DNA of 64,000 bases from Verrucomicrobiota bacterium (GTDB lineage: Bacteria > Verrucomicrobiota > Verrucomicrobiia > JABWAM01): contig JAHFSY010000022.1 in the NCBI GenBank assembly GCA_023269615.1, forward strand, positions 1-64,000, read 5' to 3'. The notes beneath the pieces were generated by a model, which saw nothing but the letters and a program-made list of their open reading frames with translations, was not told the origin of the DNA and did not search any database. Positions 36,350 through 44,166 of the stretch are shown here, in pieces. How positions within the stretch are numbered: position 1 is the stretch's first letter; every line of letters starts with the position of its first letter. Position numbers and translations under genes: made by a program.

Positions 36350-37411
36350 TCAAACCAAGGGCACACGGATCTTCTTCCCCGTCCTTGCCGCGCAAATGGT
36401 CGCCTCGGTGAGTAGCATGTAACGCATGCCTTCGTTGAAATCGGGCGAGAAAAATGCGGTCCGTTGTTTGGACAGCCGGTTTCTCCCCCCAGCACGGATC
36501 GCCTCGATGAAATCAGCTTCAACCGTCCAGTTCCGGCAGAGGGCTTTCGGGATGCTCATGCGGCGCAATTCTTTTTCTCCAGCGCGCCCCCCCCGCACTT
36601 CATCCGTCGCGAGATCCACCACGAGCGTCCCTCGGTCCCCGTAAATCTCCACGCAATCCTTCGGCGCATGATGCACCGCGCCGCTGAAGGAAAGGTTCAA
36701 TTGGCCGGGATGATCGCGGAGTTGTGCCACCACTTGAAGCTGGTCGGGAACCGTGACGGCGATCCGCTTCCCCCTGGCATCCCGTCTCACGGGCGTGAAA
36801 ATCGTCCCCTTCGCCTGCACCGACTCGACGGGCCCGAACCATTGCAGAAAGCGCTCCATGATGATCCCAAATGAAAGCGTGTTCACGCCGTTGAGCCGTG
36901 TCTGCTGTCTCCAGTGGATCGGAGAGGCGGGATTCGCCAGCCCGGCATTGAGGCTGTGAAACTGGACGAGACGGATTTTTCCAACAAAGCCGTCACGCAA
37001 CAACTTGCCAACGAAGAGGGCGCATTTCATTCCGTACGGCGACGGGCAGATCATGGAAACGCGACGGGGATGCCGTCGCGATTCGCGAAGCATCATCCGA
37101 GCCTCGGCCGCATTGCGCGCCATGCGTGCCTGCGTGAAAACATGTTTCCCCGCCTTGAGCGCCGCACAGCTCAGCGTGTGATGCATGTAGGGCCAGGTGC
37201 CAACCATCACCGCGTCAATGTCCCGCGCCCGAAAGATCTCACCAGCTGTGCGAGCAATCCGTTCAAACTCCCAGTCCCGCGCCACCGCCCGGCTCGAAGC
37301 CTCGGAGCGATTGCAAACCGCGACCAGGCGGACGCCCGGAATTTTCTTCAGCCCGGGAAGATGCCGCGTCCGGGTGATGTCACCCGCACCAATGATGCCG
37401 ATACGAACCAT
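36350..37411 (-). CDS. Gfo/Idh/MocA family oxidoreductase
   Basis: The 353-residue protein from ATG 37411 (MVRIGIIGAGDITRTRHLPGL) has the N-terminal NAD(P) Rossmann fold with GIIGAGDITRTRH and VCNRSEASSRAVAR, and the lysine-containing ALKAGKHVFTQARMARN block (usual EKP replaced by TQA). The C-terminal alpha/beta domain covers about 125-345. Enzymes of this family oxidise or reduce sugars and inositols. The change at the EKP-like motif is notable because its lysine normally contacts substrate. An ATG at 37426 is an alternative start. Confidence 0.85.
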   Translation of the reverse strand: MVRIGIIGAGDITRTRHLPGLKKIPGVRLVAVCNRSEASSRAVARDWEFERIARTAGEIFRARDIDAVMVGTWPYMHHTLSCAALKAGKHVFTQARMARNAAEARMMLRESRRHPRRVSMICPSPYGMKCALFVGKLLRDGFVGKIRLVQFHSLNAGLANPASPIHWRQQTRLNGVNTLSFGIIMERFLQWFGPVESVQAKGTIFTPVRRDARGKRIAVTVPDQLQVVAQLRDHPGQLNLSFSGAVHHAPKDCVEIYGDRGTLVVDLATDEVRGGRAGEKELRRMSIPKALCRNWTVEADFIEAIRAGGRNRLSKQRTAFFSPDFNEGMRYMLLTEATICAARTGKKIRVPLV

Positions 37412-37517
37412 GGAAACAGATTTCATCAAAGCCATCCATATCCCCCGACACCCCAACCTGCAAGACTGGAAAGGCCCACGCATCTGGACGTCAACTCTTC
37501 ATCGACCATTCATTTTT

Positions 37518-37546
37518 TGTAGGAGCCGCTGCCAACGGCGACCGGG
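37518..37546. repeat. Single REP-like unit
   Basis: TGTAGGAGCCGCTGCCAACGGCGACCGGG shares head and tail with the 3.1 and 33.7 kb pairs, and its upstream flank CCATTCATTTT is shared with the 3.1 kb copy. Inside the stem the sequence is slightly degenerate. Confidence 0.75.
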
Positions 37547-37559
37547 AAAGAGGGGGCGG

Positions 37560-37627
37560 GCGGATCATCGATGGGATCGGAGCTGACGACCTTTCATCGC
37601 ATATGCGATAAAAGGTCGCATGCATTT
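37560..37627. repeat. 68-bp direct repeat with 30-bp palindrome, copy 1
   Basis: Matches 37761-37828 with five differences. The core at 37588-37617 is a 30-base palindrome with one mismatched pair, GACCTTTCATCGCATATGCG... Confidence 0.85.
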
Positions 37628-37646
37628 GTGGGATGCTCGACTCGGA

Positions 37647-37675
37647 CTTCAAGCTTCCAATCTGGAAGCTTGAAG
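37647..37675. repeat. Perfect 13-bp hairpin
   Basis: CTTCAAGCTTCCA (37647-37659) pairs perfectly with TGGAAGCTTGAAG (37663-37675) around a three-base loop. No T-tract follows on either strand that would make it an obvious terminator. Confidence 0.7.
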
Positions 37676-37760
37676 CGCGGCCACAACTTCAAATACCTCC
37701 GCATGTCTTCTCCGAGCAAACCTTACCGGATCGTGGCTTGACACGTTTTTAAGGGCTCGT

Positions 37761-37828
37761 GCGGATCGCCGATGGCATCAGAGCTGACGACCTTTCATCG
37801 CATATGCGATGAAAGGTCGCATGCATTT
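37761..37828. repeat. 68-bp direct repeat with perfect 30-bp palindrome, copy 2
   Basis: The core 37789-37818 reads the same on both strands over 30 bases (GACCTTTCATCGCATATGCG continuing to GGTC). It is the longest perfect palindrome noticed in the window. Confidence 0.87.
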
Positions 37829-38023
37829 TCATTCCGGGAAGGACATCCAAGTGCGAGCCTGCCATCATAAGAATTCGTTGCCTGACACTTTTGTCGCAAG
37901 AAGGATCGGATGAAAATAAATGCCTCTTCTTGATAGTGGAGAAGAGGGAAGTAGGGCGCAGCGCTGGGGAATGGTGCAAAAGCAAGAAGAACTGGCCCAA
38001 CACCGGAGCGCCGATCTGATTGA

Positions 38024-38437
38024 CTACTCGTACTTCGTAAAGTCGGTGTCATGCGCTTCAACATATGCGCCTAGTTGATGATCGGTGGCATCGGCTAGCT
38101 CCCACATTTTGCGACTGAAGTCCATGAACTTGGACTTGTTGCTTTTGACATATTGAAGGCGTGCGTCATGATCCACAGAGTTTGGAGGAAATTCTCGAGC
38201 AACCTGCTTCATAATTTGTGCGGCTTCTGGCAGGTTGATTGCTTCGTAGGCGGCAGCAATCCCTTCGATATCCACTTTATGTTGAAAGAGATACTCGAAG
38301 CCTCCGTTGCCAACCAAGCCATGCGTGCTTGCTATGAGTAAAAGAACTTTCTGCGGTGGGGTGAGGTTCTCGAATCCAAGCCTGTCACGACGTCGTTCGG
38401 TATAAATCAGCTCCAGTTCCATGGAAATAGTAGGCAC
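38024..38437 (-). CDS. DUF4375 (DMP19-like) protein
   Basis: The 137-residue protein has the DUF4375 core LTPPQKVLLLIASTHGLVGNGGFEYLFQHK, in which the NGGFxxxF motif is diagnostic, followed by EGIAAAYEAINLPEAAQIMKQVAREFPP. Such proteins are small and acidic; a DMP19-like DNA-mimic role is known for some relatives but not provable here. The start is a GTG at 38437 or ATG at 38422. Its base composition is lower in G+C than most neighbours, suggesting an accessory gene. Confidence 0.78.
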   Translation of the reverse strand: MPTISMELELIYTERRRDRLGFENLTPPQKVLLLIASTHGLVGNGGFEYLFQHKVDIEGIAAAYEAINLPEAAQIMKQVAREFPPNSVDHDARLQYVKSNKSKFMDFSRKMWELADATDHQLGAYVEAHDTDFTKYE

Positions 38438-38465
38438 ACGTGGCTCTCAGCGGTGACCGCCCTGG

Positions 38466-38828
38466 TCATTCGCTGGAGTGCTCGATGTTCTCAATTTGTT
38501 GGTTGATCAGTTCAAGTCTTGAGAGAATAGGAGAGCGATTTTGACGAGCAAACTCAATAATGTCTCTCCGTGATTCGCGATCTTTTGGCGGTCGTTGCCA
38601 TCCATAAAACCAAGGCCGATCGTAAAGAATGGTGCCCATTGCAATCCTGGGCTGCTCATCGTGAAAGATTTCGTATGCTGTGCTGAAGAGCCCCTCATGA
38701 AAACTCTCCGGATAAAAGCGCGGTCCGCAACGATCTCCGATCCGCCACGCTGCAGCAACAATCGGACCCGACAAATACAAAAAAACACCCACTACACAAA
38801 CCGCGATCGTTCTGCGTAAGGATTTCAT
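38466..38828 (-). CDS. Unknown small membrane-anchored protein
   Basis: The 120-residue protein from ATG 38828 (MKSLRRTIAVCVVGVFLYLS) has an N-terminal hydrophobic segment (about 7-27) that could be a signal anchor, then a polar domain with CGPRFYPESFHEG and a Gln/Asn/Glu-rich tail. I do not recognise a family. It lies seven bases after the WalJ-like gene and may be co-transcribed. Using ATG 38846 instead would overlap that gene by 11 bases. Confidence 0.65.
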   Translation of the reverse strand: MKSLRRTIAVCVVGVFLYLSGPIVAAAWRIGDRCGPRFYPESFHEGLFSTAYEIFHDEQPRIAMGTILYDRPWFYGWQRPPKDRESRRDIIEFARQNRSPILSRLELINQQIENIEHSSE

Positions 38829-38835
38829 CACCCGT

Positions 38836-39708
38836 TCATGGCGCAACGGCCTGGCCGAACAGCGGGAGAGTTTCCATTTTCAGAGTTCTCGCAGGTTCCA
38901 GGACTTCCGTGGGACACGGTTTGTGCGGGCTGGCGACTGTCACTCTCACATGGGTGGCTCCAAGCTCTTTCAACTTTTTACGGATGGTGGCTTCGGCGAG
39001 TTGGGGGCGGTTGCAATCCTGGCTCAGGTGGGAGAGATAGACGTGTTTCAACTGGTCGCTCATGATTTCCGCCAGCGCGGCGGCGGCGGCTTCGTTGCTC
39101 AGATGGCCGTGTCGGCCGCCGATCCGCTGCTTCACGGACCACGGACGATGCGGGTCGTCCTGCAGGAGTTTCAAATCGTGGTTGGTTTCGAGGATCAGCG
39201 TGTCGGCCTGCTTCGCCCTGTCGAGCGCAAGATGGGTTGTGTGGCCGAGGTCGGTGAGGAAGACCACGTGACGGTCGCCATGGTGGATGAGGAAACCGAC
39301 GGGATCCGCGGCGTCATGCGGGATGGTGAAAGGTTCCACATCGAAATCGCCCACGGCGAAGCGCTGGCCGGATTCAAAAAGGCGCCAGTCGAGCGCGCCC
39401 GCTTTTCCAGCGGCGGTGGGGCTCTGCAATTCCGCCGTAGCGAGCACGGCTTCACGCGTGGCGCGGTTGGCGAAGATGGGGATGCGGTAGCGCGACGCCA
39501 TCACGCGCAGTCCCTGCACGTGGTCGCTGTGCTCGTGCGTGACGAGGATGCCATTGAAATCCTCGATATTGAGACGGATGGAGGTGAGCCGTTCCTCGAT
39601 CTGCTTGCCGCTGAGACCTGCGTCCACGAGGAGGCGGGTGGTGTCCGTCTCGATGCAGGCGCAATTGCCACTGCTTCCGCTGGCGAGAATAGTGAGACGA
39701 CAAGACAT
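38836..39708 (-). CDS. walJ: WalJ/YycJ-like metallo-beta-lactamase-fold hydrolase
   Basis: The 290-residue protein has the MBL metal motif VTHEHSDHVQGL (THEHSDH) near residue 57 and the further ligands in IPHDAADP, VVFLTDLGHT and YLSHLSQDCNRP. It begins MSCRLTILASGSSGNCACIE, a typical YycJ/WalJ start. WalJ proteins are 5'-to-3' exonuclease-like hydrolases linked to cell-wall regulation in Firmicutes and to double-strand break processing; the role here is inferred from the family. The gene lies downstream of pyrF and the SDR but across a 196-bp gap with repeats. Confidence 0.9.
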   Translation of the reverse strand: MSCRLTILASGSSGNCACIETDTTRLLVDAGLSGKQIEERLTSIRLNIEDFNGILVTHEHSDHVQGLRVMASRYRIPIFANRATREAVLATAELQSPTAAGKAGALDWRLFESGQRFAVGDFDVEPFTIPHDAADPVGFLIHHGDRHVVFLTDLGHTTHLALDRAKQADTLILETNHDLKLLQDDPHRPWSVKQRIGGRHGHLSNEAAAAALAEIMSDQLKHVYLSHLSQDCNRPQLAEATIRKKLKELGATHVRVTVASPHKPCPTEVLEPARTLKMETLPLFGQAVAP

Positions 39709-39804
39709 ATGGGCAACCTAATCCAAAACCGTCCTGAACGCAAAGTGGGATTGAGATTTTTTTGATAAAAAATGGACGGGAAGAAACTCGAAGAAGGATT
39801 GACC

Positions 39805-39887
39805 GAATCGCCTCACACATTGCGGCGTGCCGTAACGTGTGAGGCGATTCTTTTCAGGCCTTTGCGCCTTTGCGTCTTTGCGCGAAA
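39805..39887. repeat. Perfect 14-bp hairpin plus GCGCAAAG repeat
   Basis: GAATCGCCTCACAC (39805-39818) pairs perfectly with GTGTGAGGCGATTC (39837-39850) across an 18-base loop. Eight bases on (39851-39859), a 28-base unit at 39860-39887 repeats the 19267/19381 family. A hairpin beside the same repeat is also seen at 19.3 kb. It may end the SDR transcript. Confidence 0.75.
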
Positions 39888-39904
39888 CTTTCCGAAAACC
39901 CCGG

Positions 39905-40711
39905 CTAAATTGTCTGGCAGAGGAATCCGCCGTCGATACGGATATCAATTCCCGTTACAAAGCTGGAGGCTTTCGGGCTGGCCAGGAAGATGATTGCGCC
40001 AACCAACTCGGAGGGGTCGCCGAAACGTTCCATGGGCGAATGGTCAAGGATGGACTTCGCCCTGGCCGTCGGGGATCCGTCCTCATTGAAAAGCAGGCGG
40101 CGATTTTGTTCGGCGGGGAAAAACCCCGGGGTGATGGTGTTTGCCCTCACGCCCTTCGACGCCCATTCGCGGGCGAGGAACTGGGTGAGGCTGATCACCG
40201 CGGCCTTGGAAGCGGAGTAGGCGACGATGCGCGAAAGCGGCACGTGCGCCGACACGCTGGCGATGTTGATGATGCTTCCCTTCCCGCGTTTCACCATGGC
40301 GGGTCCAAATTCCTGGCAGGGGATCAACGCTCCGCCGACAAGATTCAGGTCGAAACACGCACGCCAGTCCTCGGGTAGGATTTGCTCAAAGGCACGGTCG
40401 GGCGTGACGGTTGCCTTGGGATCATTGCCTCCCGCGCCGTTGATCAGGATGGTGGGTGCGCCGATCTTTTTCTGAATTTCCTCATGCGCGCGGCGCAGGC
40501 TTTCGGGCTGGACGGCGTCGGCGGAAACGAAATCCGCCTTGCCGCCGGCCTCGCGGATTTTTTTCACCCGTTCGTTCCCGCGTTCCGCGTTGCGGCCCAG
40601 GACGGCGACATGCGCGCCGGCCTGCGCCAGGCCATCGGCCATTGCGCCACAGAGCACACCTGTGCCGCCGATTACCACAGCCACTTCACCGGTCAAGTCG
40701 AATAGTTTCAT
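39905..40711 (-). CDS. Short-chain dehydrogenase, D-mannonate oxidoreductase-like
   Basis: The 268-residue protein from ATG 40711 (MKLFDLTGEVAVVIGGTGVLCG) has the SDR cofactor motif GGTGVLCG, NGAGGND, the catalytic Ser in IASVSAH and Tyr/Lys in AYSASKAAV, and a C-terminal GGFLCQTI. Its long NDxxxT-type insert (GNDPKATVTPDRAFEQILPE) and FFPAEQNRRLLF block are typical of the UxuB-like SDRs that reduce fructuronate to mannonate in hexuronate breakdown. It could instead act on a related sugar acid. A longer ATG at 40798 is not conserved. Confidence 0.83.
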   Translation of the reverse strand: MKLFDLTGEVAVVIGGTGVLCGAMADGLAQAGAHVAVLGRNAERGNERVKKIREAGGKADFVSADAVQPESLRRAHEEIQKKIGAPTILINGAGGNDPKATVTPDRAFEQILPEDWRACFDLNLVGGALIPCQEFGPAMVKRGKGSIINIASVSAHVPLSRIVAYSASKAAVISLTQFLAREWASKGVRANTITPGFFPAEQNRRLLFNEDGSPTARAKSILDHSPMERFGDPSELVGAIIFLASPKASSFVTGIDIRIDGGFLCQTI

Positions 40712-40742
40712 GGGAATTACTTGGTCATGTCTCGTAAATAAG

Positions 40743-41462
40743 TCAACGCCCGATCTCTGCGAGAACATCCTGCAGCATTTTCTGGGGGTCGGGGGCATCG
40801 AGAAGGCTGCGCCCCATCACGAGGAAATCGCTTCCTTCCTTCATCGCCTGCGAGGGCGTCATCACGCGTTTCTGGTCCTGCACGTTGCCACTGGCGGGAC
40901 GCACTCCCGGGGTGACGATCACAAAATGACGATCATGCTCCGACCTTAACAAGGCGACCTCCTGCGGTGATGCGACAAGTCCATCCATCCCGGCTGAGCG
41001 GGCTACGCGGGAAAGATTCAGCACCTGGCCTGCGACGGAATGATCCACCCCGATCTGCCGCAGGTCCGAGTCGTCGAGACTCGTCAGCACCGTGACAGCA
41101 AGGAGTCGTGTCGTGACGCGCTCGTTTCCGGCGCGGATTTTTTTAAGAGACCCGGCCGCGGCTTGCATCATCTCCTCACCGCCCGAAGCGTGGAGCGTGA
41201 TGAATTCCACGCCCGGTTTTGCGAGTGCTTCCACCGCATGCGACACCGTGTTGGGAATATCGTGCAGTTTCAAATCGACGAAAACCTTCTTCCCCCCGGC
41301 AATGATGGCATCCACCACGGGGAATCCCTCGCGCGAAAAAAGCTGCAGGCCCACCTTGAAAACATCCACGTTGGCTCCGAGGCGATCCACGCATTTCAGC
41401 GCGTCGGCCTTGGTGTCAACGTCCAGGGCCACGATGATGGGGCGGAGGGTGGGGGAGGTCAT
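40743..41462 (-). CDS. pyrF: Orotidine 5'-phosphate decarboxylase
   Basis: The 239-residue enzyme catalyses the last step of UMP synthesis. It has the catalytic D-x-K-x-x-D motif in KVFVDLKLHDIPNTV, IIVALDVDT at the N-terminus, and VTPGVRPA near the phosphate site, in group I (eubacterial) style. ATG 41462 (MTSPTLRPIIVALDVDT) is preferred over an ATG at 41483 whose extension is Asp/Ser/Met-rich and overlaps a small repeat. The SDR follows after 31 bases and may be co-transcribed. Confidence 0.96.
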   Translation of the reverse strand: MTSPTLRPIIVALDVDTKADALKCVDRLGANVDVFKVGLQLFSREGFPVVDAIIAGGKKVFVDLKLHDIPNTVSHAVEALAKPGVEFITLHASGGEEMMQAAAGSLKKIRAGNERVTTRLLAVTVLTSLDDSDLRQIGVDHSVAGQVLNLSRVARSAGMDGLVASPQEVALLRSEHDRHFVIVTPGVRPASGNVQDQKRVMTPSQAMKEGSDFLVMGRSLLDAPDPQKMLQDVLAEIGR

Positions 41463-41525
41463 CGAGCCCATTGAATCATCCAATGATTCGATGATTCAAT
41501 GATTTTCTTGATTTCCGACGATTAA

Positions 41526-41678
41526 ACGGAGGGACACGCTCCGTCGTGTCCGCCCGCGTCACAAATGGATTTTCAAACCATGATTTTTTGAGAGCGACGA
41601 AATCACGTGGTCCTGCTTCACGGCTTGGACAGTTGCAGATCCATCCACCAGTGGACACGACGGAGCGTGTCCCTCCGT
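41526..41678. repeat. 153-bp element with perfect 26-bp inverted ends
   Basis: Arms 41526-41551 and 41653-41678 (ACGGAGGGACACGCTCCGTC...) are perfect inverted copies. Each arm is itself a hairpin (GGACACG / CGTGTCC). The 101-bp interior has no gene. The GGACACGCTCCGTCGTGTCC motif is a known kind of dispersed palindrome in some Verrucomicrobia genomes from general experience. No clear target-site duplication flanks it. Confidence 0.85.
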
Positions 41679-41709
41679 CACCCAGCGACCTGCATCACAA
41701 ACTGAAAAT

Positions 41710-43125
41710 TCAAATCTTCTCCCCGGTGGTTTCCTCGGGCTTGGGGCGTGGAGGGTGTTCCCTGTCGTGGCCGCCTTCTTCGTGCTGTTTGCGCTCCATG
41801 CGCTGGCGGAATTCCTCGCGTTCCTCGGGTTTCATCTTCTGCCAGCGCTCATAATTTTTCATGACCTTCTCGCGTTGTTCGGGGGGCATCTGCTGGAATT
41901 TCTGAAAACGTTTCTTGAGCGCGTCCTTCTGCTCCTGCGGCATGTCGCGGAAAAATGGAATCTTTTGCATCGCCTGCTGGCGCTCCTCGGGAGACATGCT
42001 CTTTGAATTCTTTCGGAATTCCTGGAGTTGCTGCTTTTCCTCGGGGCTCAACTTCTCGAAGCGCTCCTTCATGGCGTGGTGACGACGCTCCTTCTCCTGG
42101 TCGTCTCCGTCACCGCCGGATCCGCCCGGGCTTCCGTGCTTGCCTGGCTCGCCGGGGCCGCCTTGCTGGTCGGGACGTTTTCGCATCATGTCGCGCATGA
42201 ACGGCATCTTTTGCATTGCCTGCTGGCGTTCCTCGGGCGTCATGTCCTTTGCCTTTTCATGGAATTCCTCGAGCTGCTGCTTTTGCTCGGGGGTCAACTT
42301 CTCGAAGTTCTTGCGCATTTCTCCCCGGCGTTGATCCGGATCTCCGTCGCCCTTGCCGTCGGGACCATTCGGGGAACCCGGCCCGCCCTGTTCTCCGGGT
42401 TTTCCATTGCCTCCGGGCCCGCTGCGCTGCGCCATGCGTTTCATCATCTCCTTCTGCTCGGGCGGCATGTCGCGGAAGAATGGGATCTTCTGCATGGCCT
42501 CTTCGCGTTCCTCCGGGCTCATGTTTTTGGCGCTCTTTCGAAAATCCTCAACCTGTTGTTTTTCCTCGGGGCTGAGTTTTTCAACCTTTTCGCGCATTTC
42601 CTTCATCCGCTTCTGCATCTCGGGATCCATGCCGCCCTTGCCGCCGGGGCCGCCTTGTTGGGAGAGGCGTTTGCCCATCATCTCACGTTGTTCGGGCGAC
42701 ATGTCCTTGAACATCGGCAGCTTGTCCATCGCTTCCTGGCGTTGCTCGGGGGACATGTCCTTCGCCTTTTCGCGGAATTCCTGAAGCTGCTTCCTTTCTT
42801 CGGGGCTGAGTTTCTCGAGGCGTTTGCGAAGTTGCTGCTGACGCTCCCCGCCTTCGGAATCTCCCTTGCGCTCACCGGGCCTGCCCGGATGATCCGGACG
42901 CGGACCATCTTCTTCGCCCGGGGGTGGGCCTGGCGGCGGCGGAAAAGGAGGTTGCTCGGCGGGTGGCGGAGGCGAGGGTGGCTCGTCGGAAAACCCCTGC
43001 GCGCCGAGCGGGAGGGGTGGGAGCGGGAAAATCAATCCACACGCCACACCCAATACCAGAGCCCATCGCCTTCCATCGGGAAGGCGGAGAAAGGCGTCAG
43101 ACGGGTGTTGGGGCGTTTGCTTCAT
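41710..43125 (-). CDS. Exported DUF3106-type repeat protein
   Basis: The 471-residue protein from ATG 43125 has a signal peptide (about 1-43, WALVLGVACGLIFPLPPLPLGAQG), a Pro-rich spacer (about 49-70), then four ~65-residue units from about residue 100. Each unit reads LSPEERKQLQEFREKAKDMS, then PEQRQEAMxKxPFFRDMxPEQKE, separated by Gly/Pro linkers (GPGGNGKPGEQGG). A fifth, shorter unit ends the protein. The helical PEExxQ repeats recall the LTxxQ periplasmic sensors (CpxP, Spy, ZraP). It is the last gene of an operon with an ECF sigma factor and a membrane anti-sigma candidate. A GTG at 43146 is an alternative start overlapping the upstream stop. Confidence 0.82.
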   Translation of the reverse strand: MKQTPQHPSDAFLRLPDGRRWALVLGVACGLIFPLPPLPLGAQGFSDEPPSPPPPAEQPPFPPPPGPPPGEEDGPRPDHPGRPGERKGDSEGGERQQQLRKRLEKLSPEERKQLQEFREKAKDMSPEQRQEAMDKLPMFKDMSPEQREMMGKRLSQQGGPGGKGGMDPEMQKRMKEMREKVEKLSPEEKQQVEDFRKSAKNMSPEEREEAMQKIPFFRDMPPEQKEMMKRMAQRSGPGGNGKPGEQGGPGSPNGPDGKGDGDPDQRRGEMRKNFEKLTPEQKQQLEEFHEKAKDMTPEERQQAMQKMPFMRDMMRKRPDQQGGPGEPGKHGSPGGSGGDGDDQEKERRHHAMKERFEKLSPEEKQQLQEFRKNSKSMSPEERQQAMQKIPFFRDMPQEQKDALKKRFQKFQQMPPEQREKVMKNYERWQKMKPEEREEFRQRMERKQHEEGGHDREHPPRPKPEETTGEKI

Positions 43126-43142
43126 GGGATGCAGCAAGCGGA

Positions 43143-43526
43143 TCACAGCTCATCCAGATGCTCGATCACATCCAGGTCCTGGATGAGCTCGACATGTGGC
43201 GCGACCTGGGTGAAATCCTCAGTGTCGTTTGAAGCGACAGTGATGGGTTTGACCGCGGAAGTTTTCTGGGCGGGTTGTGGTCCAAGGAAGACGAGCAACA
43301 TCACGCAGGCGGCGATGGCGGAGAGACCGAACGTGAATCCCTGGAAGGGCGATGCCTTCAACCAGGCGAAGGGCGAGAAGCGGGCGCGCTTTGTCGTGGC
43401 GGGAGCGGCGTCCAGTTGCTTGCGCACCATGTAGGCAAAGTTCGAGGGCGGCCGTTGCGAGGGTGTCTTGCCCAGCACGTCCCACAGCTTGCGGTCGTCG
43501 TTCCAATCAGGGGGGAGGGTGTTCAT
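43143..43526 (-). CDS. Putative membrane anti-sigma factor
   Basis: The 127-residue protein has a polar N-terminal domain (MNTLPPDWNDDRKLWDVLG... with YMVRKQLDAAP), one membrane segment near residues 66-84 (FTFGLSAIAACVMLLVFLG) and a short acidic periplasmic tail (NDTEDFTQVAPHVELIQDLD). It sits directly after the ECF sigma gene (36 bases) and directly before the exported repeat protein. This position and topology are those of an anti-sigma factor; the zinc-finger HxxxCxxC motif of classic ASD factors is missing, so the call is inference. Confidence 0.7.
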   Translation of the reverse strand: MNTLPPDWNDDRKLWDVLGKTPSQRPPSNFAYMVRKQLDAAPATTKRARFSPFAWLKASPFQGFTFGLSAIAACVMLLVFLGPQPAQKTSAVKPITVASNDTEDFTQVAPHVELIQDLDVIEHLDEL

Positions 43527-43563
43527 GATTTGTTCCTTGAAAGATTAATAACCGAAAAGGCGA

Positions 43564-44157
43564 TCAGGTTTCTCGCAAAAATTCGCGAAGTTCGAGCTTG
43601 AGCGTTTCGCGGGCGCGGTGGAGGAGCGACTTGGTGGCGCTGACGCTGGTTTCGAGCACCCGTGCGATTTCCTCGTAGGGCAGCCCCTCGAAGCGGCAGA
43701 GGAGGATGGCGGTGCGCTGGTTCTCGGGAAGCCGGTGGATGGCGGCGAGCACGTGGCGCTGCAGTTCCTTTTCCGAGGTTTCGAGCGCGGGCGAGCGGGC
43801 GGAAAGATCGGCGAACTGTGCAGGTTCGGCCTCGGGGTCATCCGACATCGTATCCTGGAGGGACTGGAGGGGATGGCGCTGGCGGCGGCGGAATTCGTTG
43901 AGGCAGAGGTTGCGGGCTATGGTGAAAAGCCAGGTGGTGAACTTGGCGCTGGCCTCGTAGCGCGCGGCGCTGCGGGCGACCTGGACGAAGACATTCTGCG
44001 CGATGTCCTCGGCCTCGGGCACATTGCCGACCTGGCGGCAGATGAAATTGTAGACGGGCCCCTTGAATTTTTCGACCAGGCCGTCGAAGGCGGACTCGTC
44101 GCCATTCCGAAAACGGACCATCAACGCAGCATCCGCATCGTCAGGAAGGGGAGGCAT
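43564..44157 (-). CDS. ECF-type RNA polymerase sigma factor
   Basis: The 197-residue protein from ATG 44157 (MPPLPDDADAALMVRFRNGD) has sigma region 2 (about 20-95, with AEDIAQNVFVQVARSAARYE and FTTWLFTIARNLCLNEFRRR) and region 4 (about 135-190, LPENQRTAILLCRFEGLPYEEIARVLETSVSATKSLLHRARE). Upstream codons belong to a dispersed repeat (FRVPRSAFRV) and are rejected. It heads an operon with a putative anti-sigma factor and the DUF3106 repeat protein, suggesting an envelope or metal stress response. Confidence 0.94.
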   Translation of the reverse strand: MPPLPDDADAALMVRFRNGDESAFDGLVEKFKGPVYNFICRQVGNVPEAEDIAQNVFVQVARSAARYEASAKFTTWLFTIARNLCLNEFRRRQRHPLQSLQDTMSDDPEAEPAQFADLSARSPALETSEKELQRHVLAAIHRLPENQRTAILLCRFEGLPYEEIARVLETSVSATKSLLHRARETLKLELREFLRET

Positions 44158-44166
44158 GTCAGGGGA

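Larger units (their letters stand above)
37412..38023. other. 612-bp intergenic region of palindromes, no gene
   Basis: No credible gene is seen. The region holds a single REP-like unit (37518-37546), two copies of a 68-bp repeat with a central palindrome (37560-37627 and 37761-37828), and a 13-bp-stem hairpin (37647-37675). It lies upstream of the Gfo/Idh/MocA gene and downstream of the DUF4375 gene. Confidence 0.7.

Noticed and set aside
37749..38064. Two short minus-strand frames in the palindrome-rich gap
   Set aside because: They overlap the 68-bp repeat, have no start context, and lack any protein-like pattern.
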